This document shows, piece by piece, positions 34,750 through 46,867 of a stretch of 64,000 nucleotides of DNA (its first letter is position 1; each line of letters opens with the position of its first letter). The notes under the pieces were generated by a model. That model searched no databases and was not told where the DNA came from. It saw only the letters and a program-made list of their open reading frames with translations. Position numbers and translations under genes: made by a program. The stretch is from Stella humosa. GTDB taxonomy: Bacteria; Pseudomonadota; Alphaproteobacteria; ATCC43930; Allostellaceae. Where the stretch lies: the NCBI RefSeq assembly GCF_006738645.1, contig NZ_AP019700.1, positions 508,001 to 572,000 on the forward strand, given 5' to 3'.

Positions 34750-35523
34750 TTACTCCTTGACGATGCCGAGGGCCGCGAACAGCCCGCGGATATGGGCGAC
34801 GTGGCGGGCGAACTCCGGCGTCTCGCGGATCGACAGCAGCCGCGGCCGCGGCAGGTCGATCGGCACGATCTCGACGATGCGGCCCGGCCCGGGTGACATC
34901 ATGGCGACGCGGTCGGAGAGGAACACCGCCTCGGCGATCGAATGGGTGACGAACACGACCGTGCGCCGGGCCGACTGCCAGATGCGCGTCAGCTCGACGT
35001 TCAGGTCATCGCGCGTCATGGCGTCGAGCGCGCCGAAGGGCTCGTCCATCAGCAGGATTTCCGGCTCGCACAGCAGCGCCCGGCAGATCGACGCGCGCTG
35101 GCGCATGCCGCCCGACAGTTCCCACGGGTGGCGGTCCTGGAAGGCGCCCAGGCCGAACCGTTCCAGCAGCGCGCGGGCGCGCACGGTCATTTCGGCCTTG
35201 GGCAGGCCCTGGAATTCCGCGGTGATGAGGACATTCTCCAGGATCGTGCGCCAGTCCAGCAGCACGTCGCGCTGGAAGACCATGCCCAGACCCTTGGGCG
35301 GGCCGGCGAGGCCCTGGCCGCGCACCCGGATTGCACCCGTGCTGGTTCCCTCCAGCCCGGCGATGCATTTCAGCAGCGTGCTCTTGCCGCAGCCGGACGG
35401 GCCGAGGAGCGAGAAGAACTCCCCCTCGGCCACGTCCATGCTGACATCGGCAAGTGCGACGACCGGTCCGCGGGCCGAGGAATAGGTCTTCCCGGCCGCG
35501 CGGATCTCGACGCAGGCGACCAT
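34750..35523 (-). CDS. ABC transporter ATP-binding protein, SsuB/TauB type
   Basis: Cytoplasmic ATPase of 257 residues. It has Walker A GPSGCGKST, signature LSGGMRQRASICRA, Walker B ILLMDEPFGALD and switch His FVTHSIAEAVFLSD. The ATG at 35523 is 5 bp after the binding-protein stop. Larger starts upstream lie inside that gene and are rejected. It energises the permease at 33952. Confidence 0.93.
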   Translation of the reverse strand: MVACVEIRAAGKTYSSARGPVVALADVSMDVAEGEFFSLLGPSGCGKSTLLKCIAGLEGTSTGAIRVRGQGLAGPPKGLGMVFQRDVLLDWRTILENVLITAEFQGLPKAEMTVRARALLERFGLGAFQDRHPWELSGGMRQRASICRALLCEPEILLMDEPFGALDAMTRDDLNVELTRIWQSARRTVVFVTHSIAEAVFLSDRVAMMSPGPGRIVEIVPIDLPRPRLLSIRETPEFARHVAHIRGLFAALGIVKE

Positions 35524-35528
35524 CGGCG

Positions 35529-36512
35529 CTACTGGATCAGGTCGTTGGTGTAGAGGTCCGACGTCTTGGCCGGGGCCTTCAGCGCGCCCGCCGCCAGCAT
35601 CATGTCGACATGCTTCTTCCAGTCTTCCTCGGCCTGCCAGCCGATCGGCTTGCCCTTGGTGGCGGGCGTGTCGAAGAAGTCGATGGTGATCTTGATCTGC
35701 TCGCGCTGCACGGCGCGGTCGAGGCGCGCATCGGGGCGCTGCTTCAGCATGGCCTCGACGCCCTCGTCGATGCCGCCGTCGCGCATGAACGCCCAGGCCT
35801 TCTGCTGGGTGGCGACCAGGCGCTTCAGCGCGTCGGCCTTGGTCTTCAGGGTGGCCTCGGTGGCGATCAGCCCGTAGCTGGGGAAGGCGATGCCGGCATC
35901 CTCGGCCAGCACGCCGTGGCTGGGCCGGGGCTTCTCGGCCACCGGCAGGGCCGAGCCGATCGTCGACATCAGCCCGTCGGCGCGCTTGGCGGTGTAGGTG
36001 CCCCACAGCGCCGCCGGGTCGACGAAGGACACGGTCACGGTGGTGCGGTCGAGGCCGCCCTGCTTCAGCCACAGGTCGATCAGCGGCGCCCAGGGGCTGG
36101 CGGCGAAGACCACCAGGTTCTTGCCCTTGAAGTCCTGCACCTTGCGGATCGGGCTATCCTTGTCGACCAGGACCACCAGGTCGGTGCGACGGTCGAAGCC
36201 GGCGAAGGACTTCACGGTGGCGCCGTTCTCGCGCGCCTGGGCCAGCAGGCCCAGCTGGATCTGGCCGACATCGACCTGGCCCGCATTCACGAGTTGGAGG
36301 GTGTTGCCGCTGCCGCGCCCGTCCTGCACGTCGACGACCAGGTTGGCCTCCTTGAACCAGCCCTTCACCTCGGCCAGGTGCATGCCGGCCTGGATGCCCC
36401 AGGGGGCGAAGTCCATGCGCACGCTGATTTTGTCCTGGGCCGTGGCGGCCAGGGGCGCCAGCGCCAGCGCGGCGGCCAGGACGGCCGGCCGCAGGATGTT
36501 CGTGTTCGTCAT
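35529..36512 (-). CDS. ABC transporter substrate-binding protein, SsuA/THI5-like
   Basis: Periplasmic binding protein of 327 residues with a Sec signal peptide ending near residue 26 (LAATAQ). The NMT1/THI5-like fold is shown by ISVRMDFAPWGIQAGMHLAEVKGWF, then GSGNTLQLVNAGQVDVG and DFKGKNLVVFAASPWAPL. THI5-like proteins bind thiamine pyrimidines, nucleobases or hydantoin-like rings. Together with hyuA/hyuB this suggests uptake of a hydantoin or pyrimidine compound, which the hydantoinase would then open. Confidence 0.9.
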   Translation of the reverse strand: MTNTNILRPAVLAAALALAPLAATAQDKISVRMDFAPWGIQAGMHLAEVKGWFKEANLVVDVQDGRGSGNTLQLVNAGQVDVGQIQLGLLAQARENGATVKSFAGFDRRTDLVVLVDKDSPIRKVQDFKGKNLVVFAASPWAPLIDLWLKQGGLDRTTVTVSFVDPAALWGTYTAKRADGLMSTIGSALPVAEKPRPSHGVLAEDAGIAFPSYGLIATEATLKTKADALKRLVATQQKAWAFMRDGGIDEGVEAMLKQRPDARLDRAVQREQIKITIDFFDTPATKGKPIGWQAEEDWKKHVDMMLAAGALKAPAKTSDLYTNDLIQ

Positions 36513-36551
36513 TCCCCGTACTCCCAGTTCCGGTGTCGCTCGGTAGGCCCG

Positions 36552-38306
36552 TTATCGTTGCGCTTGCAGCGCCTGCCGCAGTCGGGTGCTGGCCGCTGCA
36601 TCGACCATGCCAGTGCCCGCATCGACGACGACCCCGTGGCGGCTGCGCGCGAAGTCGACGCTGATCTTGCCGTTCCACACGTCGCGCGCGACCAGTTCCG
36701 GTTCGCGCTGGAACGGGTCGCCATGGCCGCCGCCGCCCGCCTGGTGGTGGGTCAATAGCTGGCCGCGCTGCATCTCCATGGTGACCTTGCCGGGCAGGGC
36801 ATGCTTGTCGGCGCCCTCGCCCAGCCAGTTGCCGGCCCGCCCGCCGGTGCCGCCGCCCTCCAGCCCGTAGGGGGCATAGACGACACGGTCGGCACGGAGC
36901 TGCAGGACCGCCTCGTCGGCCAGCAGCCGGTAGGACCGCTCCAGCCCCATGCCGCCGCGCCAGCGCCCGGCGCCGCAGCTATCCTGCACCAGCGCGTAGC
37001 TTTCGATGCGCACCGGGTGGGTGCGTTCCATCACCTCGACCGGGGCGTTGGACAGGTTCTGCGAGGGGTTGGTGATGGCGTCGATGCCGTCCTGGTCGGG
37101 CCGGCCGCCCCAGCAGCCGCTGATCATGTCGACGACGATGAAGGGCGAGCGGTCGGGCTTGCGCCCGGCGATGCAGACGACCGTGTTCCCGCCTTCGCCC
37201 GCCGCCGGCAGGATGTCGGGGACGATCTGGGCCAGCGCGCCGAACATCGTGTCCATCACCCGGTAGCCGGTCAGCGCGCGCGCCGCCACGGCGGCCGGGA
37301 TGCGCGGGTTCAGCACGCTGCCCTCGGGCGCGGTCACCGCGATCGCGCGGAAGACGCCGGCATTGTTGGGGATGTCGCCTTTCAGGGCGCAACGTACCGA
37401 CAGGAAGGTGTTGGACTTGGTGTAGGAGAGGGTCGAGTTGATGGCGGCCCGCACCTGCGGGCTGGAGCCGGTCCAGTCGACCGCCAACTGGTCGCCCGCC
37501 ACCGTGATCGCCACCTGCAGGACCACGGGCGCATCGCTCAGCCCGTCGCTGTCGATATGGTCGGTGAAGCGATAGGTGCCGTCCGGCCAGGTGCGGATCT
37601 CCTCGCGCGTCATCCGCTCGGCATAGTCGAGAAGCGCGCCCAGGTAGAAGCTGAAGCCGTCGGCGCCGTAGCGCGCGATCATCCGCCCCATTTCGCGCGC
37701 ACCCACCTGGCAGGCGGCGAACTGCGCGTTGAGGTCGCCCAGCACCCGGTCGGGCACGCGGACGTTGATGTCGATGATGGCTTCCAGGGTCTCGTTGATC
37801 CGCCCGCCCTCGAACAGCTTGAGCGGCGGGATGCGCAGCCCCTCCTGGAAGATCTCGGTCGAGTCCGCGGCGTTCGACCCGGGCACCCGGCCGCCGACGT
37901 CGGTGTGGTGGCAGATCACCACCACCCAGGCCATGATCTCCTCGCCATGGAAGACCGGGTGGAACATGAAGATGTCGGGCAGGTGCATGCCGCCCAGGTA
38001 GGGGTCGTTCAGGATGATGGCGTCGCCCGGTGCCACCCGGCCGGCCCACCGGGCCATGACCGAACCCATCGCCTCGGGGATGGCGCCCAGGTGCTGGGCG
38101 ATGGTCTTGGCCTGCGCCACCATCTCGCCCTTGGCGTCGCAGATGGCGGCCGAATAGTCCATCACGTCCTTGACGATCTCGGACTTGGCGGTGCGGATGA
38201 CGGTGTAGGCGACCTCGTCGACGATCGCGTCCATCGCGTTCTTGACGACCGCGAAGGTGATCGGGTCAAGCCGGTCGCGGGCCGTGGGGGTGCTGTCCTG
38301 TGGCAT
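36552..38306 (-). CDS. Hydantoinase B / N-methylhydantoinase-oxoprolinase family protein
   Basis: HyuB-type subunit of 584 residues. It shows DPITFAVVKNAMDAIVDEVAY, NDPYLGGMHLPDIFMFHPVF and HHTDVGGRVPGSNAADSTEI, which hold the metal/active-site region of HyuB, and GEGGNTVVCIAGRKPD near the C-terminus. It works with the HyuA subunit in ATP-dependent opening of 5-membered rings (hydantoins, 5-oxoproline, acetone or related substrates). The ATG at 38306 is 8 bp after the hyuA stop. It is followed by the ABC importer genes in the same direction. Confidence 0.92.
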   Translation of the reverse strand: MPQDSTPTARDRLDPITFAVVKNAMDAIVDEVAYTVIRTAKSEIVKDVMDYSAAICDAKGEMVAQAKTIAQHLGAIPEAMGSVMARWAGRVAPGDAIILNDPYLGGMHLPDIFMFHPVFHGEEIMAWVVVICHHTDVGGRVPGSNAADSTEIFQEGLRIPPLKLFEGGRINETLEAIIDINVRVPDRVLGDLNAQFAACQVGAREMGRMIARYGADGFSFYLGALLDYAERMTREEIRTWPDGTYRFTDHIDSDGLSDAPVVLQVAITVAGDQLAVDWTGSSPQVRAAINSTLSYTKSNTFLSVRCALKGDIPNNAGVFRAIAVTAPEGSVLNPRIPAAVAARALTGYRVMDTMFGALAQIVPDILPAAGEGGNTVVCIAGRKPDRSPFIVVDMISGCWGGRPDQDGIDAITNPSQNLSNAPVEVMERTHPVRIESYALVQDSCGAGRWRGGMGLERSYRLLADEAVLQLRADRVVYAPYGLEGGGTGGRAGNWLGEGADKHALPGKVTMEMQRGQLLTHHQAGGGGHGDPFQREPELVARDVWNGKISVDFARSRHGVVVDAGTGMVDAAASTRLRQALQAQR

Positions 38307-38314
38307 GGCGGGCC

Positions 38315-40450
38315 TCACTCCAGATCGATGGCGATGCAGCCGGCAGCCGCCGCGCGCGCGGTGCAGCCGGGCGGCACGATGATCGTCGTGTCGTAGGATT
38401 CGATGATGGCCGGGCCGGCGATCGGCCCCTCGGCCACGGCGGAGCGCGGGGCGAGCCGGGTCGCGACCGGCTCGGCGCCCCGCTCGAACGATACCATCCG
38501 GCTGCCGCTGTCGCCCGCCAGTGCGCTGGCGTCGAGCGTGATGCGGCCGAAATCCAGCCGGTCGGCCGACGTGCCGATCGCGGTCAGGCGCAGGTTGACC
38601 AGCTCGACCGGCTCGTCGGCGCGATAGCCGAAGGTATCGGCGTAGGTCTGGTGGAAGGCCTCGGCCAATGCCGTCCGGCCAGGCGCATCCAGGCAGGCGG
38701 TGACGGGGATCGTCAGCTCCGACGACTGGCCGATATAGCGCAGGTCCGCGCCCCATCGCAGGGTGGCCGTCGCCCCGCCATAGCCCTCGGCCGCCAGTGC
38801 CGCCCGGCCATCGGCCGCCAGCGCCTCGCGGGCCTGGTCCAGCGTCGTTTCCGACACCTGGTCGAGCGGGGCCAGGATGGCGCGCACGAAGCTGTGCTCG
38901 GCCTCGGCCGACAGCATGCCCGCGGCCGAGAAGACGCCCGCCACCGGGCTGATCAGCACCCGCTTGATGCCCAGCAGGCGGGCGACGTCTACCGCGTGCA
39001 GCGGCCCGCCGCCACCGAACGCCATCAGCGCCATGTCGCGCGGGTCGCGCCCGCGCTCGACGGTGACGGCACGGATGGCGCGGGCCATGTTGACGTTGGC
39101 GACCTGGCGAATACCGTGCGCGGCCGCCATCGGGTCGATGCCGAGCGGGTCGGCCACCTCGGCCTTGATCGCGGCCAGCGACAGGGCGGGGTCGACGGCC
39201 AGGCTGCCGCCGGCCAGCGCGTGCGGGTTCAGCAGGCCCAGCGCCATGTTGGCGTCGGTCACCGTGGGGCGGGCGTTGCCGCGGCCGTAGCAGGCGGGGC
39301 CGGGGTCGCCGCCGGCACTCTCGGGCCCCACCACCAGCAGGCCGCCCGCGTCGATGCGCGCGATCGAGCCGCCGCCGGAGCCAACCTCGGCGATGTCGAT
39401 CGCCGGCACCTTCAGCATGTAGCCGCCACCCTTGGTGAAGCGGCTGGGCGAGCTGATGCCGTCGCGGAACTCGTACTCGGTGACGAGCGAGGGCATGCCG
39501 CCCTCGATGATGGATGCCTTGGCCGTGGTGCCGCCCATGTCGAAGACGATGAGGTCGGGCGCGCCCACCGCGTGGCCGATGCGGGCCGCCCCCGTGACGC
39601 CGCCGGCCGGGCCGGAGCCGACCGCGAAGACGGGCTTGCTGCCGGCGGTCGCGATCCCGACCATGCCGCCGTTCGACGCCATCACCTGCACCGGGGCGGC
39701 GATGCCGCGCTCGGCCAGGCGCGCCGTCAGCCGGCCCAGATAGACCCGCATCGCCGGCAGCAGATAGGCGTTCACGACCGCCGTCGACGTGCGCTCGTAC
39801 TCCTTGATCTCGGGCAGCACTTCGTAGGAGGCGGTGATCAGGATGTCCGGCGCCTCCGCCCGCAGGATCTCGGCCGCGCGGCGCTCCTGGGCGGCATCGA
39901 CATAGCTGTTGATGAAGCAGACGGCGACCGCCTCCACCCCCTCGGCCTTGAAGAAGGCGGCGGCCTCGCGCACGCCCGCCTCGTCGAGTGGCGTCACGAC
40001 CGCGCCGTCGGCGCCCAGCCGCCCGGCCACCTCCAGGCGCCAGCGGCGCGGCACCAGCGGATCGGGCTTCTTCCAGCGCAGGTCGAACATGCCGGGCGTG
40101 CGGATGCGCCCGATCTCCAGCACGTCGCGGAAGCCCTGGGTGGTCAGCAGGCCCGTCCGGGCGCCCACCTTCTGCAGGATGGTGTTGGAAGCGACCGTGG
40201 TGCCGTGGACGATCTCGCCCACCAGGTCGGGTGCGATGCCGGCCTCGGCCAGGACGGCGTCGATGCCGGCGACGACGCCGATGCCGGGGTCGCGCGGGGT
40301 GGTGGTGGTCTTGTTGAGAATGATGCGGCCATCGGCCAGCGCCAGGACCACGTCGGTGAAGGTGCCGCCGACATCGACGCCGATGCGCGCGCTGCCGGGC
40401 TTGGTCGCCGCCGTCGGGCCGCTGGTCGCCGTTTCCCGCTGTGCCGCCAT
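38315..40450 (-). CDS. Hydantoinase A / oxoprolinase family protein
   Basis: HyuA-type ATP-binding subunit of 711 residues. It shows RIGVDVGGTFTDVVLALADG at the N-terminus, FDMGGTTAKASIIEGG in the actin-like ATPase core, and GPEGTGSVTVGP-like segments not required for the call. It partners HyuB at 36552. The start at 40450 lies 22 bp from a RutR-like dyad shared with the divergent TetR gene, so expression is probably repressed by that protein. The exact substrate (hydantoin, N-methylhydantoin, 5-oxoproline or acetone-type) is not readable. Confidence 0.92.
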   Translation of the reverse strand: MAAQRETATSGPTAATKPGSARIGVDVGGTFTDVVLALADGRIILNKTTTTPRDPGIGVVAGIDAVLAEAGIAPDLVGEIVHGTTVASNTILQKVGARTGLLTTQGFRDVLEIGRIRTPGMFDLRWKKPDPLVPRRWRLEVAGRLGADGAVVTPLDEAGVREAAAFFKAEGVEAVAVCFINSYVDAAQERRAAEILRAEAPDILITASYEVLPEIKEYERTSTAVVNAYLLPAMRVYLGRLTARLAERGIAAPVQVMASNGGMVGIATAGSKPVFAVGSGPAGGVTGAARIGHAVGAPDLIVFDMGGTTAKASIIEGGMPSLVTEYEFRDGISSPSRFTKGGGYMLKVPAIDIAEVGSGGGSIARIDAGGLLVVGPESAGGDPGPACYGRGNARPTVTDANMALGLLNPHALAGGSLAVDPALSLAAIKAEVADPLGIDPMAAAHGIRQVANVNMARAIRAVTVERGRDPRDMALMAFGGGGPLHAVDVARLLGIKRVLISPVAGVFSAAGMLSAEAEHSFVRAILAPLDQVSETTLDQAREALAADGRAALAAEGYGGATATLRWGADLRYIGQSSELTIPVTACLDAPGRTALAEAFHQTYADTFGYRADEPVELVNLRLTAIGTSADRLDFGRITLDASALAGDSGSRMVSFERGAEPVATRLAPRSAVAEGPIAGPAIIESYDTTIIVPPGCTARAAAAGCIAIDLE

Positions 40451-40471
40451 TCGCCCGCGCGCTCCTTCATA

Positions 40472-40490
40472 TTGACCGACTGGTCAGTCA
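40472..40490. promoter_or_regulatory. Candidate TetR operator, RutR-like
   Basis: TTGACCGACTGGTCAG (40472-40487) matches the E. coli RutR consensus TTGACCA-N2-TGGTCAA at all but two specified bases. The enclosing TGACnGACnnGTCnGTCA (40473-40490) is a nearly perfect dyad. It lies between the divergent hyuA and TetR genes, 22 bp from hyuA and 8 bp from the TetR start. The RutR comparison rests on a recalled consensus. Confidence 0.65.
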
Positions 40491-40497
40491 GGCGCAT

Positions 40498-41310
40498 ATG
40501 CTGCCGCCAACCATGACGACCCGTCAACGCCCGAAATCGCCCCCGGCCGAAAAGGTGGCCGCTGAAAAGGTGGCCGCCGAAAAGCTGGCCGCCGAAAAGC
40601 CGGCTGCCGCGAAGCCGGCCACCCGGAAGGCGGCAAACGGCCGCGACCCTGCGGCCACGCGCGAGCGCATCCTGCGCGCGGCCCTGCGCGAGTTCGCCCA
40701 GCGCGGCTATGCCGGCGGCCGGGTGGAGGGGATCGCCAAGCGGTCCGGCGTCGCCAAGGGGCTGGTGTTCCACTATTTCGGCACCAAGGAAGGGCTCTAC
40801 CTGGCGGTCCAGCAGCGCATCTACGAGAACCTGCGCCGGCGCCAGGACGAGACGCAACTGGCGGGCCTGGGGCCGGTCGAAGGCATGCGGAAGCTGGTCA
40901 TCGACACCTTCCGCGGCTTTCGCGAGATGCCCGAAATCATCCGCCTGATGAACGAGGAGAACCTCCACCAGGCGCGCAACATCCGCGGCGCCCACGCCAT
41001 CCCGGCGCTCTACAACCCGCTGGTCGCCGCCATCGAGCGGCTGATCGCGGCGGGTCGCGAGGAGGGGCTGTTCCGGGCCGAGATCGACCCCGTCGCCTTC
41101 TATATCGCGCTGTCGGGCCTGGGCTATTTCTACATGTCCAACCGCTACACGCTCGGCACCGTCCTCCAGGTCGACCTGGAGGATGCCGGCCGCATCGCCG
41201 CCTACGAGGAGATGATCGCCGACATGGTGGTGGCCTATCTCCAGGGCGGGGCTGCCACGCTGCCGATGCTATCGCTGCCGGAACCGGCCGTGGTGTGCGA
41301 TGGGGGTTGA
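40498..41310 (+). CDS. TetR-family transcriptional regulator with a repeated N-terminal tail
   Basis: Regulator of 270 residues. Residues 1-40 are an Ala/Lys-rich tail made of five AEK(V/L/P)A-type units, then a TetR helix-turn-helix (GYAGGRVEGIAKRSGVAKGL plus VFHYFGTKEGLY) and a helical ligand domain. Its start overlaps the RutR-like dyad region, so it probably represses itself and the divergent hydantoinase-ABC operon. The start is ATG at 40498 or 40513; neither has a strong ribosome site. The similarity to RutR is limited to the fold and the operator. Confidence 0.87.
   Translation: MLPPTMTTRQRPKSPPAEKVAAEKVAAEKLAAEKPAAAKPATRKAANGRDPAATRERILRAALREFAQRGYAGGRVEGIAKRSGVAKGLVFHYFGTKEGLYLAVQQRIYENLRRRQDETQLAGLGPVEGMRKLVIDTFRGFREMPEIIRLMNEENLHQARNIRGAHAIPALYNPLVAAIERLIAAGREEGLFRAEIDPVAFYIALSGLGYFYMSNRYTLGTVLQVDLEDAGRIAAYEEMIADMVVAYLQGGAATLPMLSLPEPAVVCDGG
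40546..40620. repeat. Five tandem 15-bp repeats in the TetR gene
   Basis: Five consecutive in-frame 15-bp units (40546, 40561, 40576, 40591, 40606), each starting GC(C/T)G and mostly coding AEKxA, make an Ala/Lys-rich low-complexity tail. Adjacent units differ by one to four bases. Copy number could vary among strains by slippage. Confidence 0.9.
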
Positions 41311-41376
41311 GGCGGCGGCCGATGCGTGCTTGAAGCCGGGGATGACGACGAACCGGCGCGGGGCCTGAGCCCGCCC

Positions 41377-42012
41377 ATGGCCTACGCGGTCAAGGAGATC
41401 TTCTACACGTTGCAGGGCGAGGGCCGGAACGCCGGCCGCGCGGCCGTGTTCTGCCGCTTTTCCGGCTGCAACCTGTGGTCCGGGCGCGAGGCCGACCGGG
41501 CGACGGCGGCCTGCCGGTTCTGCGATACCGATTTCGTGGGCATGGACGGAGCGGGCGGCGGGCGCTTCGCGGGCGCGGACGAACTGGCCGCGGCCGTCGC
41601 CCGCCTCTGGCCCCATGCGGGGACGGCGGGGCGGATGGTGGTGCTGACCGGCGGCGAGCCGCTGCTCCAGGTCGACGACGCGCTGGTGGCAGCATTGCAT
41701 GGCGCGGGGTTCGAGATCTGCGTGGAGACCAACGGCACCATCGCGCCGCCCGCCGGCATCGACTGGCTATGTGTCAGTCCCAAGGGCGCCAATGCCCTGG
41801 CGGTCTCCGCCGGCGACGAGCTGAAGCTGGTCTTCCCCCAGGCCGACGCCCAGCCCGAACGGTTCGAGGGGCTGGGCTTCGACCATTTCCTGTTGCAGCC
41901 GATGGACGGGCCGGCGCTGGCGGCCAACACGGCCGCTGCCATCGCCTATTGCCTGGCCCATCCCCGCTGGCGCCTCAGCCTGCAGACCCACAAGCTGCTG
42001 GGCATTCCCTGA
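41377..42012 (+). CDS. queE: 7-carboxy-7-deazaguanine synthase
   Basis: Radical SAM enzyme of 211 residues for queuosine and 7-deazapurine synthesis, converting 6-carboxytetrahydropterin to 7-carboxy-7-deazaguanine. The cluster cysteines lie in FSGCNLWSG then ACRFCDTDF, spaced C-x14-C-x2-C, the variant seen in Burkholderia QueE rather than the canonical C-x3-C-x2-C. Other signatures are KEIFYTLQGEGRNAGRAAVF, VLTGGEPLLQVD and VETNGT. The ATG at 41377 is chosen because KEIFYTLQGEG follows directly; an upstream GTG adds no conserved residues. Its C-terminus is 21 bp from the convergent ABC gene. Confidence 0.93.
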   Translation: MAYAVKEIFYTLQGEGRNAGRAAVFCRFSGCNLWSGREADRATAACRFCDTDFVGMDGAGGGRFAGADELAAAVARLWPHAGTAGRMVVLTGGEPLLQVDDALVAALHGAGFEICVETNGTIAPPAGIDWLCVSPKGANALAVSAGDELKLVFPQADAQPERFEGLGFDHFLLQPMDGPALAANTAAAIAYCLAHPRWRLSLQTHKLLGIP

Positions 42013-42033
42013 GGCCCAGGCCGGGCGGCAGCG

Positions 42034-45618
<3,585 letters not shown>

Positions 45619-45670
45619 GGCTCGGCTCTTCCTCTCGGCAGTCGCAGCGGAAGATAGGCTGAACAGGAAT

Positions 45671-45715
45671 GTTCGTAACTCGACAGTTTCGAATAGCGAC
45701 TGTACGAGTATGAAC
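45671..45715. promoter_or_regulatory. 45-bp imperfect dyad between LysR and the fused exporter
   Basis: GTTCGTAACTCGACAGT (45671-45687) and ACTGTACGAGTATGAAC (45699-45715) are inverted copies that differ by two small offsets and one substitution around an 11-bp centre. The arms and AT-rich context fit a LysR-type operator serving the divergent LysR and ABC genes. It also argues for LysR translation starting after it. Confidence 0.6.
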
Positions 45716-45739
45716 ATCTGCGAGAAAGGTATCGGGCCC

Positions 45740-46867
45740 ATGCCGGCGGACTGGAGCGACCTGCGCGTCTTCCTCACCCTGGCGCGGGAGGGCAGCCTGA
45801 CGGCTGCCGCGCGCCAGCTCGATGTCAGCCATCCGACGGTCGCCCGGCGCATCAAGGCGCTGGAGGATTCGATCGGCGCCCGCCTGTTCGATCGCCTGCC
45901 CGACCGCTTCGTGCTGACCTCGGCCGGCGAGGAACTGCTGACCGACGTGAAGGCGATGGACCGGGCGGCGGAATCGATCCACCGCCGCAGCGCCGGCCTC
46001 AGCGATACCGTCCACGGCACCGTGCGCCTGTCGGCCGACGAGGCGATGGCCGACTTCATCGCCCGCCACCTGCCGCGCATCCGCCATGGCCGCAAATGCG
46101 TGGAAATCGAACTGGTCGCCAGCCACCAGCTCGCCAACCTGTCGCGGCGCGAGGCCGACCTGATGATCCGCCAGGACGTGCCCGAGGTGGCCGGCATCGT
46201 CACCCGCAAGCTGGGTCGCACCGCGCACGCCGTCTATGCCCGGCCGGACCTGGTGCCATCCGATCCTTCGCCGGATACGCTGCGCGCGCAGCCCTGGATC
46301 GGCTTCGACGAGGCCCACGTCTACATGCCGGGCCAGCGCTGGATGATGGCGCTGCTGGACGGGCTGCGGCCGGCGGTGCGGGTCAACAACTGGCTGCTCC
46401 TGCGCGAGGCCGCGCGCACCGGCAGCGGCCTGGCCGTCCTGCCCTGCTTCATGGGCGACGCCGACCCCTGGCTGCACCGCATCGGCCCGCCGATCGAGGA
46501 GGCCCATACCGAGCAGTGGCTGCTGGTCCACCGCGACCTCCGCGTCCTGCCGCGCATACGCGGCGTGATGGACGCGATCGTGGCGTTGTTCCAGGCGGAG
46601 CGGATGGTGGTGGAGGGCGGGCGGCGGTGGTCGCCGTGGCGGCGGCGGCGGAGTAGGGGCGAGCTAGTCGGGGGCAACGACATCCCGCCACCGTCGTTGG
46701 CATTGGGGCCCGCTTTGAGCGAAATGTGGGGCTCACCCCTATGTGAGGAATCTGGAAGACAGTACCCAAGTCACATACTATGGAGTTGGGTGGTTGATTT
46801 CGAAGATTGTGGTGGCTCTGACGAGGAACAGCGATGTTGTCGGGAACGAAGCGGGCACCAGAATTAG
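45740..46867 (+). CDS. LysR-family regulator with an unusual C-terminal extension
   Basis: Regulator of 375 residues. The winged helix is LRVFLTLAREGSLTAAARQL, then HPTVARRIKALEDSIGARLF; a substrate domain follows to about residue 290. The family is usually about 300 residues. The last 70 or so residues (from about GELVGG onward) enter a low-GC islet and have no LysR similarity, as if the old stop was lost when that DNA arrived. A stop in a neighbouring frame at 46654-46656 supports this. The ATG at 45740 is preferred over 45710, which overlaps the dyad. It probably controls the fused exporter. Confidence 0.82.
   Translation: MPADWSDLRVFLTLAREGSLTAAARQLDVSHPTVARRIKALEDSIGARLFDRLPDRFVLTSAGEELLTDVKAMDRAAESIHRRSAGLSDTVHGTVRLSADEAMADFIARHLPRIRHGRKCVEIELVASHQLANLSRREADLMIRQDVPEVAGIVTRKLGRTAHAVYARPDLVPSDPSPDTLRAQPWIGFDEAHVYMPGQRWMMALLDGLRPAVRVNNWLLLREAARTGSGLAVLPCFMGDADPWLHRIGPPIEEAHTEQWLLVHRDLRVLPRIRGVMDAIVALFQAERMVVEGGRRWSPWRRRRSRGELVGGNDIPPPSLALGPALSEMWGSPLCEESGRQYPSHILWSWVVDFEDCGGSDEEQRCCRERSGHQN

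Noticed and set aside
38300-40516. 738-codon open frame on the plus strand over hyuA
   Set aside because: Shadow of the hydantoinase A gene; composition dominated by R, G, D and H, no domain.
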